A stretch of 17,344 nucleotides of DNA from NCBI GenBank assembly GCA_902775075.1, contig CACYKX010000038.1:1-17344 (forward strand), given 5' to 3'. The notes beneath the pieces were generated by a model. The model saw only the letters and a program-made list of their open reading frames with translations. It searched no databases and was not told where the DNA came from. This DNA is from an uncultured Prevotellaceae bacterium (GTDB lineage: Bacteria; Bacteroidota; Bacteroidia; Bacteroidales; Bacteroidaceae). Made by a program: the position numbers and the translations under genes. How positions within the stretch are numbered: position 1 is the stretch's first letter; every line of letters begins with the position of its first letter. Shown here in pieces: positions 1 to 5,536 of this stretch.

Positions 1-1
1 C

Positions 2-100
2 AGCCACAAGACCTACTACAAGCCGGAGGACGTAATGGCTATCGTAGCAGTAGTGGAGGACAAGAAAAAGGACATGCGCTTTCGCAAGCGCACAGGTTAG
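2..100 (+). CDS. Helix-turn-helix domain protein, C-terminal fragment (5' end outside window)
   Basis: Reading frame 2 is open from the window edge and ends at TAG 98-100, giving 32 residues that begin SHKTYYKPEDVMAI and end in a basic tail (KKKDMRFRKRTG). The KTYYKPEDV stretch resembles the end of the MerR/excisionase-like helix-turn-helix proteins found in Bacteroidetes mobile elements, where the DNA-binding domain is followed by a short hydrophobic helix and a basic tail. The family call rests on this short tail and on the HTH gene that follows 82 bp later. A 7-bp hairpin (75-81/86-92, loop TCGC) lies inside the last codons, and a 6-bp inverted repeat (100-105/115-120) sits just after the stop without a T run. 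Confidence 0.55.
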   Translation, partial: SHKTYYKPEDVMAIVAVVEDKKKDMRFRKRTG

Positions 101-182
101 GCTGTCAATATACAACAGCCACTTTATCCAATGCAGCAAGTAAACCGAGTAACGTAAGTATTAACAATAAAACGAGACAACT

Positions 183-371
183 ATGAGCAATGAAGTAATG
201 ACAAGAAACAGCGAGTGGATGAACCACATCGTGAACCACCTCAACCGAATGGTTGACAATTTTGAACGTGCCGTGATGAACTACCGCCCCATGCTTGGCG
301 GTGAGCACTTCATGACGGATAAGGAGCTTTGTGCCAGGCTGCAACTGAGCCGAAGAACCCTGCAGGAATAG
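183..371 (+). CDS. Helix-turn-helix domain protein, 3'-truncated
   Basis: The 62-residue product starts MSNEVMTRNSEWMNHIV. It has a helical N-terminus (residues 1-40), then MTDKELCARLQLSRRTLQE, the first two helices of a helix-turn-helix of the kind seen in excisionase-like accessory proteins of Bacteroidetes transposons. Intact relatives continue after LQE with YR and a wing such as 'YIKLGGKVLY', followed by a short tail. Here the frame stops immediately (TAG 369-371), exactly where the sequence becomes the 3' end of the convergent integrase gene. The protein therefore lacks the recognition-helix end and wing and is probably non-functional. Family assignment is from memory of the motif; the truncation is read from the sequence. 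Confidence 0.6.
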   Translation: MSNEVMTRNSEWMNHIVNHLNRMVDNFERAVMNYRPMLGGEHFMTDKELCARLQLSRRTLQE

Positions 372-1206
372 TTTTTTCGTTCGATAATCTGTTCCTTTCT
401 CGCTTGGCAATAAGCTTATCCATGTCATTTGAAATCTTCTGCTCCGTCACCTGCGCATAGACCTGTGTGCTTGTAATGTCTGCGTGTCCCATCATCTTGG
501 CTATGCTGCCGATGGGAATGTCCTCGTTGAGCATCAAGACTCCGAATGTATGGCGGCACATCTTCTTGAAGAGCGACACATAGATGGTGATGGTTCCTGA
601 TGAAAAGCCTTTCTCGTCAAGCAAGTAATGGTGAAAGTCACTGATGAAAGGCTCGGTCAGCTGTCCGAAAGCCAAATCAGTCAACCTATACTTCTCCCCG
701 ATGAACTCAGCGAGATTCTTGCGAATTTTTCTGTAAGTCCAGACACTGCTCTTCGACATATCGATGCCCTCATGGGTGCTGAGTTCACTGATATGCTCGT
801 CCACGAAGGAGAGAAGGGTGGTCTGTGTCTTGACGTTGCCCTGCAAAGCCTCCTTGACATCCTTAGCCTCGAAGTCCGTTCTCTTTTCCACAAGCACATC
901 GAAAGCCTTTTGGATGGAAAGCAACAACTGCTCGATGTCCTTGTTGGTTTCCACGGCTTCCTTGCTCTTGCCCTCCAATCGGCTGGCACGAGGATTCCAA
1001 AGCGATGGAGTGCAAGACAACTTGCAGGAGAACTGCGCCATAGTTCTGTTCACCGTGATGCGTCCCATGATGGGAGCTTTTCCATTCTTGTCCATTCCGC
1101 TCTTTTTTAGGTAGAGCAACACTTGAATTTTTCGATTTTCATAACGCTTACATTTTGAGTGTGCAAATATAATCATTTTGTAAGCGTTCCTTGATACGCA
1201 AAACAT
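310..1206 (-). pseudogene. Tyrosine recombinase/integrase, internally deleted (Bacteroidetes mobile-element type)
   Basis: The open frame encodes 298 residues. Residues 29-75 match the arm-type DNA-binding domain of Bacteroidetes integrases (LLYLKKSG, APIMGRITVN, AQFSCKL, LWNPRASRLEGKS). Residues 128-217 match the SAM-like core-binding domain (SFVDEHI, TYRKIRKNL, YVSLFKKMC). The frame then jumps from C217 straight to RHTFGVLML, GHADI (H241) and TQVYAQV (Y250). Intact relatives are about 400 residues, so roughly 100-150 residues are missing. The first catalytic Arg, the Lys and the first His of the HxxR box are lost; that box's Arg, the later His and the Tyr remain. After about residue 280 the frame reads through foreign sequence antisense to the truncated HTH gene. 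A better-looking N-terminus (MKIEKFK) begins at 1142 in another frame, which suggests a one-base deletion as well. Catalysis is very unlikely. Confidence 0.75.
1143..1188 (-). promoter_or_regulatory. Integrase promoter -7 box enclosed by a perfect 10-bp inverted repeat
   Basis: On the minus strand TATATTTG (1163-1170) fits the Bacteroidetes -7 consensus TAnnTTTG and lies about 20 nt upstream of the alternative ATG at 1140-1142. AACGCTTACA (1143-1152) and TGTAAGCGTT (1179-1188) are exact reverse complements and enclose this box. An inverted repeat spanning a promoter suggests an operator or recombinase/accessory-protein binding site that would control integrase expression. Nothing shows which protein binds it. 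Confidence 0.45.
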
Positions 1207-1525
1207 TGAGAATCAGTGCAATAAAATCCGTTGATGCACAAAGTCGCCTTTCCGCATTGTTACCTGCTTTGCATAGGTAACTGTGGCTCACGATTTAGTA
1301 ACTGAACTACTTCAATATTCCTCACTCGCTTGCTTTATGCCGATTTGGCAACTTTGTGCAAATCTACTCATTCCCAACTGTTTACGTTCCAACCTCTCTT
1401 ATTCTCCTTTGGCTGCTTTAGAGCTTTATGTTAGCAGTATTTAATCAAATATTTTGAACTTTGTAGTATTTATAATTATAGTCCTTATATAAGATTTGCA
1501 TCTTATTGTCGGGAGGCAAACAAAA
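1207..1525. other. Non-coding gap between integrase remnant and tolC; possible attachment-site region
   Basis: No convincing gene or tRNA is present. A 7-bp hairpin lies at 1259-1265/1275-1281 (GTTACCT...AGGTAAC). On the minus strand GTAGATTTGC (1358-1367) fits the GTAnnTTTGC core described for CTnDOT-type target sites, but the same letters also fit a Bacteroidetes -7 box. A 7-bp stem with loop TTGC (1489-1495/1500-1506) follows the tolC stop by about 20 nt on the minus strand but has no T run, so it is a weak terminator candidate at best. Because the gap lies between an integrase and chromosomal sequence, it is a natural place for an element end, but no direct repeat was found to prove it. 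Confidence 0.35.
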
Positions 1526-2863
1526 TCATTTGATGATACCGTTTTGGTAAAACTTTAGCATATTATGATTCAATATTGTCATATATTTAGCTTGAAGTTC
1601 ATTTTGTTTAGCCATTATATATTTGTCTTTTCCTGTTCTAAGTTCGATAATATTCTTCAAACCCAGATTGAATTGCTCATTGAGAAGTTCGTAACTTTTC
1701 TGAGCACTTTCTGTATTCAACTTTGCAGCCTTGAATTGAGTTTGGCTTGTATTAGCTTGTAACCAATAATTCTCGATAGTAGAGTACAATGTAGTCTGTT
1801 GATTCTTTAGATCTAACATACAATTCTCTTTCTGAATCAAAGCTTTATTTATAATAGTCTTAGAATTCCGATTGTCTGATATTGGTATACTTACAGAGAT
1901 TCCTCCACCGATGCCAAAGTTATCCTTTAACTGTGTTCTCCAAGAATTATTGTTCATGGAGGTAGTACTGGTGGATATGCCAGCATTTGCCGATATTGTA
2001 GGCAACTTGTTGGCTTTAGCAATCTTAATATTTAAATCACTTTGTTTGATGTGATTCAAATAATTTTTTATTTCCGGTCGATTGTTAAGTGCAGAATTAT
2101 ATACATCGTTCAAGGCCGGAATCTCAGTCATTGCCATTTCGTCTGTTGTTGTCGGAATCGTAATGTCGAAATCGTCCTCGTTTGTGATTTGCAACAAGGC
2201 TTTGAGTTGGCGTTTGTAGTTCTTTACGTTGTTTTCTGCAGATACAATATTATATTCATCCTGAGCGCGTTGTGCTGTGAGTTGAGCCAAATCGGCCTTA
2301 CTAATCTTACCGACGTTGAGCATAGTCTTTCCTCGTTCTTCGTTGAGCTGACTAGTTTTAAGACTTTCTTTGTTTACCTCTATTGCTTCATTAGAGTATA
2401 GTATCTGTATATAAAGTTGAACGATTTGTTCCTCTATGTTTTGAGCCTGTATTGCAGAATCTAATTCCGCAGCTTCAACAGTCAGTTTATTCAGTTTTAT
2501 TTGATTTCTATTTCGGTTTCCATTCCATATAGTCCAGTTACCTGATACAGAATACATACCATTATAAGAAGTCTTGTCTATAGATGATCTAGTATATCCA
2601 TCACTGCTAATACCACTTGCCACCCATGGCGTATAATTAATACTTTGACTTGTAGAAGCACTTAAAGAGGGGAGAAGAGCTGCTTTTGATTGTAGATAAT
2701 CTTCGTAAGCACTTTTTTTTGTCAATTGTGCCTTTTGGATGGTTATATTATTCTTGATGGCATAACTAATGCAATCTTGTAAAGACCATTGTTTGGCCTG
2801 GGTAAATAAAGGAGAAGCACTAGCTAAAATGCTCGCCAAGATAATTTTAGTGATATGTTTCAT
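1526..2863 (-). CDS. TolC family outer-membrane efflux protein
   Basis: The 445-residue protein has a signal peptide (residues 1-23, ending FTQA) and the two-repeat OEP architecture of TolC channels: residues about 27-225 and 250-440 are long amphipathic helices around strand segments (for example YSVSGNWTIWNG, and GIGGGISVSIPISDNRN, where a GxxxP-type turn precedes the second helical hairpin). It should form a trimeric outer-membrane and periplasmic channel that exports drugs, lipids or peptides with an inner-membrane pump and an adaptor. Those partners usually sit directly downstream in Bacteroidetes; here the downstream side is the mobile-element remnant and the upstream neighbour is ribE, 124 bp away. 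Substrate cannot be inferred. Length is normal and both repeats are intact. Confidence 0.88.
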   Translation of the reverse strand: MKHITKIILASILASASPLFTQAKQWSLQDCISYAIKNNITIQKAQLTKKSAYEDYLQSKAALLPSLSASTSQSINYTPWVASGISSDGYTRSSIDKTSYNGMYSVSGNWTIWNGNRNRNQIKLNKLTVEAAELDSAIQAQNIEEQIVQLYIQILYSNEAIEVNKESLKTSQLNEERGKTMLNVGKISKADLAQLTAQRAQDEYNIVSAENNVKNYKRQLKALLQITNEDDFDITIPTTTDEMAMTEIPALNDVYNSALNNRPEIKNYLNHIKQSDLNIKIAKANKLPTISANAGISTSTTSMNNNSWRTQLKDNFGIGGGISVSIPISDNRNSKTIINKALIQKENCMLDLKNQQTTLYSTIENYWLQANTSQTQFKAAKLNTESAQKSYELLNEQFNLGLKNIIELRTGKDKYIMAKQNELQAKYMTILNHNMLKFYQNGIIK

Positions 2864-2881
2864 ATTCCAGTTACTATAGCA

Positions 2882-2925
2882 GTTTGATGTTTCTCAAACC
2901 AATTTCGTTTATATTATCGATGAAA
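2882..2925 (-). promoter_or_regulatory. Candidate tolC promoter with overlapping palindrome
   Basis: On the minus strand TTTC (2925-2922) is followed after 19 nt by TTGGTTTG (2902-2895), one base away from the TAnnTTTG -7 consensus and at the spacing usual for Bacteroidetes. This would start transcription about 25 nt before the tolC ATG. GTTTGA (2882-2887) and TCAAAC (2894-2899) form a perfect inverted repeat with a 6-bp spacer that overlaps the box and could be a regulator site. Both calls are weak on their own. Confidence 0.35.
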
Positions 2926-2987
2926 TTTTAACATTAGTTTCGTTATCACGCTAGAACTAGTATGACAGATTAGTAAGTTGTGAGCGA

Positions 2988-3590
2988 TTATTCAAAATGA
3001 TTTAATCGAGCAATATATTTCCCGAGGATATCAAATTCGATGTTTACGACACTACCAACTTTGATATTGCAGAAATTGGTATTCTGACGTGTATATGGTA
3101 TGATAGCAACCTTGAAGGTGTTGTCTGTTGGCTCACAAACAGTTAAGGATACACCATTTACGGTAACAGATCCTTTGTCTACTGTAAAATACCCCTTCTT
3201 TGCCATTTCTTGATCTAGCTTATATTCAAAGGTGAAATATGTAGAGCCATTAGCATCTTCCATTGCAATACATTTTGCTGTTTCGTCGACGTGTCCCTGA
3301 ACGATATGCCCATCAAGGCGTCCGTTCATAATCATAGATCTTTCGATGTTTACCTTGTCTCCTACGTTCAGTAAACCAAGATTACTGCGGTTGAGAGTTT
3401 CTTTCATAGCAGTAACAGTATAGGTGTCGTCTTTTATTTCTACTACAGTAAGACATACACCATTATGACTTATACTTTGATCTATTTTAAGTTGGTCTAC
3501 GAAAGAGCATTTCAAGGTAATATCAATATTATCCAAGTTTCTCTTTATTGCTACAATAGTAGCCATTTCTTCTACAATTCCACTAAACAT
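2988..3590 (-). CDS. ribE: Riboflavin synthase, alpha subunit
   Basis: The enzyme dismutates two molecules of 6,7-dimethyl-8-ribityllumazine into riboflavin and 5-amino-6-ribitylaminouracil, the last step of riboflavin synthesis in the cytoplasm. The 200-residue protein has the normal length and the two lumazine-binding barrels: MFSGIVEE at the start, SHNGVCLTV (41-49), GHIVQGHVD (94-102) at the domain boundary, and SVTVNGVSLTV (141-151) as the repeat of the first motif. The MFSGIVEE start fixes the initiation codon. No other riboflavin gene is in the window. Directly upstream lies a terminator-like hairpin and a structured RNA, so expression may be controlled by premature termination. The stop is followed by 124 bp before tolC, where a separate candidate promoter sits. 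Confidence 0.95.
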   Translation of the reverse strand: MFSGIVEEMATIVAIKRNLDNIDITLKCSFVDQLKIDQSISHNGVCLTVVEIKDDTYTVTAMKETLNRSNLGLLNVGDKVNIERSMIMNGRLDGHIVQGHVDETAKCIAMEDANGSTYFTFEYKLDQEMAKKGYFTVDKGSVTVNGVSLTVCEPTDNTFKVAIIPYTRQNTNFCNIKVGSVVNIEFDILGKYIARLNHFE

Positions 3591-3608
3591 ATTTTATTTT
3601 TCTTATAC

Positions 3609-3654
3609 AAAAAGAAGAATGAAGAGAAATTTAAATTCCAAGTCTTCATTCTTC
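3609..3654 (-). terminator. Strong intrinsic terminator just before ribE
   Basis: On the minus strand GAAGAATGAAGA (3654-3643) pairs perfectly over 12 bp with TCTTCATTCTTC (3625-3614); the loop is 17 nt and the stem is followed by TTTTT (3613-3609). The tract ends 18 nt before the ribE ATG (3590-3588). A terminator this close to a start codon is expected of transcription attenuation or a riboswitch expression platform, or else it marks the end of the upstream RNA and ribE uses a promoter I cannot recognise. Confidence 0.7.
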
Positions 3655-3665
3655 CGGTATTTCTT

Positions 3666-3870
3666 AAAAAAGGGTCGCTCGATGATGTGATGAAACTCCG
3701 AGCTTAAAAAGTTTGAGAGCCCTTAAGTCTTTGTAATCCACCGACCTAATAGGTTTAGTCGCCTAAGCGTTTTATGTGGCCCGCCATTAACAGAAGGTGC
3801 ATCCTCGGTTTTCGTATTAATTTGATGAGTATCCCGATCGAATCGACACGACCCCGATGTCATTTCCTTT
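3666..3870 (-). ncRNA. Structured RNA upstream of ribE (small RNA or leader), unassigned family
   Basis: A roughly 205-nt transcript is bounded by a promoter (box at 3877-3884) and by U6 (3671-3666). Its ends pair: 3849-3854 with 3672-3677, directly followed by the U run, then 3842-3846 with 3679-3683. Further in, 3804-3808 pairs with 3698-3702, 3776-3779 with 3738-3741, and the terminal hairpin is 3755-3761 with 3742-3749 (one bulged base). All helices nest, giving a rod with a large asymmetric internal loop (3809-3841 versus 3684-3697). No long ORF lies in it on either strand. It does not show the conserved strings of FMN, cobalamin, TPP, tmRNA, RNase P or SRP RNAs that I know. Known Bacteroidetes RNAs to test are the Bacteroidales-1 motif, which is described as having a phylum-type promoter and a terminator, and 6S RNA, which is similar in length and rod-like. 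Helices were traced by hand, not by energy calculation. Confidence 0.6.
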
Positions 3871-3876
3871 CACTTG

Positions 3877-3908
3877 CAAATATACAGTTTTTCCTTGAAA
3901 CTTACAAG
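3877..3908 (-). promoter_or_regulatory. Bacteroidetes promoter for the RNA upstream of ribE
   Basis: On the minus strand TATATTTG (3884-3877) is a full match to TAnnTTTG, followed by C. CTTG (3908-3905) lies 20 nt upstream as an imperfect TTTG -33 box. It lies just after the HD gene stop and would start transcription near 3870, at the base of the predicted RNA rod. Confidence 0.6.
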
Positions 3909-3912
3909 TTTT

Positions 3913-4545
3913 TTATCTTTTTATTTTCTGATAAATTTCAGTGAAGACTTTTTTAAGCTTTTCTTTATCGTCAATAATATCTTGTATGTTTCTTAGTTTT
4001 TGGCTGTTAGGCGAATTGGGTATCCATAATTTGATATATCCATTTCGTCCGTATTTCTCTTCCATATGTTTCTTGAATCGCTCCCATTGTTCGTCCAGAT
4101 TCTTTTCTGGATATTTTTCTTGTCCATATTGTATGGCTCTGGTAAATACTTCGTTGATGTCAAGATCTCTATCTGCTTCTGCAACGATTTTTCCATAGAT
4201 GCTTCTTGGTTGTCTGCTTGCTGAAGCTCTATGATCTTCGACGGCTTCTTTCATTATTTTTATTTGTTCTACCGAGAACCATTTCTTTAGTCTTGCGTCA
4301 GATGAAATGATCTTGCCACTTGTGATATGGTGGATAGCTCTTGGCCCTTCCATACCTAAATCGTGATATGCGGCAACAACGTATACCATGTCGATATCAG
4401 CTCCTGTGGTCTGAGCTAATTCCATGGAGTTCTTTATTACTCGATTAACATGCCTTAGGCCATGACTTTCACCAAATTTTGTATATCTGGGAAGAATTTG
4501 CTTTTCTACAAATTCCATAATCTCCAAATTAACCTGTTGTTTCAT
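3913..4545 (-). CDS. HD domain phosphohydrolase
   Basis: The 210-residue cytoplasmic protein shows the HD metal-binding signature: SHGLRH (H32), YHDLG (H61-D62), DHR (H105) and AEADRD (D125, D127). HD proteins hydrolyse phosphate esters, often nucleotides, using divalent metals; the substrate here cannot be told. The core occupies residues about 25-130, and the C-terminal third is helical and charged with an IKLWIPNS segment. The start codon overlaps the menA stop in an ATGA (4545-4542), so the two are probably translationally coupled and co-transcribed. No other domain is fused to it. The last codons are followed by the promoter of the RNA upstream of ribE, so it is likely the last gene of its operon, although I see no clear terminator. 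Confidence 0.85.
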   Translation of the reverse strand: MKQQVNLEIMEFVEKQILPRYTKFGESHGLRHVNRVIKNSMELAQTTGADIDMVYVVAAYHDLGMEGPRAIHHITSGKIISSDARLKKWFSVEQIKIMKEAVEDHRASASRQPRSIYGKIVAEADRDLDINEVFTRAIQYGQEKYPEKNLDEQWERFKKHMEEKYGRNGYIKLWIPNSPNSQKLRNIQDIIDDKEKLKKVFTEIYQKIKR

Positions 4546-5495
4546 AATGATGTAATTACAATTGATAGAGACTCGAGTATGCCAAATACAATCATGTTTT
4601 TAGAAGTTTGGCCTAGCATTTTATTTAATTCCTTACCATGGTTTATCTTTTTCATTTTTCTCCATGTCATTGTGTGTAGGACAAAATAAATAAGAAAAAC
4701 GCCTGTAGGTATGCATTTGATCCATATGTCGTTATAGTTATAGATATTATTCTGCTGTATAATACTCATGATGAGAGCTGCAACTATACCTACACTATAA
4801 TATACTTTTTCTGTGGCTTTTTCTCCAATTCTTACAACTAGTGTGTTCTTTCCATCGCGTTTGTCATTGTCTCTGTCACGATAGTTATTTACTAATAATA
4901 AGGTGTCTATGACAAGTCCACAGGAGATAGATGCTAGAAAAACTTCCAGTGTGATCGTTTGTCCGTTGTCTGGCATGATGACATAGTATGTGAGACAAAC
5001 TGGGACAATACCAAAAAATACCAAAACTAAAAGATCTCCTAATCCGAGATAGCTGAGTTTTGTTGTGTATAGAAAAGCAAAAAGGACACACATTGCTCCG
5101 ACAAGAATCATTTCGATGCCACCATATATTATTAGGGGAAGTCCGATGAAGCATCCTAAAACCGTCGTTATGGCGATTCCTATTTTCATGGCTTTCAATG
5201 TAATCCATCCTTCAGAGCATGCTCGTTGCGGACCTAATCTCTTCTCTTTGTTGTCGTTTCCATGTATACAATCAAAGTAGTCGTTGATAAAATTTGAGTC
5301 TATTTGCATAACCCATGCAAATAACAGGCATAGGATGGCAGGGAGTATCTGAAAGGAATCTATTCCTGTGTCTTTATATGCGAATGCCATTCCTATTAAG
5401 ACGGGTACGGCGGCACCACTCAATGTCTTTGGACGTGCAGCCAAAAACCATGCTTTTAAACTATTTGTTGTGATATGTTTTTCGTTCATGATCAT
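4542..5495 (-). CDS. menA: 1,4-dihydroxy-2-naphthoate polyprenyltransferase (MenA, UbiA family)
   Basis: The enzyme joins a polyprenyl chain to 1,4-dihydroxy-2-naphthoate in the inner membrane, giving demethylmenaquinone for anaerobic respiration. The 317-residue protein has about eight to nine hydrophobic segments and both Asp-rich prenyl-diphosphate/Mg sites: NDYFD (71-75) and NNYRDRDNDKRDG (203-215), the latter typical of MenA rather than UbiA. ARPKTL (20-25) near the N-terminus is also characteristic. ATGs at 5495 and 5489 (residues 1 and 3) are both possible; the purine-rich site 5503-5511 suits either. The gene follows the porin gene by 41 bp and overlaps the HD gene by 4 bp. Other men genes are not in the window. 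Confidence 0.92.
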   Translation of the reverse strand: MIMNEKHITTNSLKAWFLAARPKTLSGAAVPVLIGMAFAYKDTGIDSFQILPAILCLLFAWVMQIDSNFINDYFDCIHGNDNKEKRLGPQRACSEGWITLKAMKIGIAITTVLGCFIGLPLIIYGGIEMILVGAMCVLFAFLYTTKLSYLGLGDLLVLVFFGIVPVCLTYYVIMPDNGQTITLEVFLASISCGLVIDTLLLVNNYRDRDNDKRDGKNTLVVRIGEKATEKVYYSVGIVAALIMSIIQQNNIYNYNDIWIKCIPTGVFLIYFVLHTMTWRKMKKINHGKELNKMLGQTSKNMIVFGILESLSIVITSL

Positions 5496-5502
5496 TTTAA
5501 AT

Positions 5503-5523
5503 CTCCTCCTCTTTGAGGAAGAG
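5503..5523 (-). promoter_or_regulatory. menA ribosome-binding site sequestered in a hairpin
   Basis: On the minus strand GAGGAGGAG (5511-5503) lies 7 nt before the menA ATG, a strong Shine-Dalgarno match that the other genes here lack. It pairs over all 9 positions (one G-T wobble) with CTCTTCCTC (5523-5515) across a 3-nt loop. No T run follows, so a terminator is less likely than a translational control element or a processing/stability stem between porin and menA. Confidence 0.5.
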
Positions 5524-5536
5524 AAGGAGTTTTATA

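Larger units (their letters stand above)
1..1505. mobile_element. Degenerate integrative-element remnant (HTH genes plus broken integrase)
   Basis: This stretch carries the tail of a helix-turn-helix protein, a second truncated helix-turn-helix protein and a convergent, internally deleted tyrosine recombinase, followed by non-coding DNA before the chromosomal tolC gene. Base composition is visibly richer in G and C than the AT-rich genes that follow. Tandem small HTH proteins near a Bacteroidetes-type integrase are typical of mobilizable and conjugative transposons of this phylum. The element extends beyond the left edge of the window. The right limit is uncertain; I place it at the last odd structure before the tolC stop codon. 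Both the integrase and the second HTH gene are damaged, so this end is probably no longer self-mobile. Confidence 0.6.

Noticed and set aside
628..1114. Plus-strand open frames of 160 and 116 codons opposite the integrase
   Set aside because: The minus-strand frame contains recognisable integrase motifs through this span. The plus-strand products look like shadow translations.
3465..3707. Plus-strand open frame of 80 codons across the ribE 5' end and leader
   Set aside because: It runs antisense to the conserved ribE N-terminus and through the terminator hairpin; it has no domain and no promoter.
3666..3870. tmRNA or tRNA-like gene
   Set aside because: Short similarities to tmRNA (GATTCGATCGGG; CCGAGGATGCA on the minus strand) occur, but there is no tRNA-like 3' end with CCA, no tag-peptide frame, and the RNA is too short.
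3600..3890. FMN riboswitch upstream of ribE
   Set aside because: Context fits, but I cannot find the conserved FMN-element strings or the six-helix layout. Short resemblances near 3650 and 3855 are not enough. A covariance-model search would settle it.
3898..3911. Perfect palindrome AAACTTACAAGTTT followed by T runs on the plus strand, looking like a terminator
   Set aside because: The loop is only 2 nt and the stem is AT-rich. No plus-strand gene precedes it. It overlaps the upstream part of the minus-strand promoter of the RNA.
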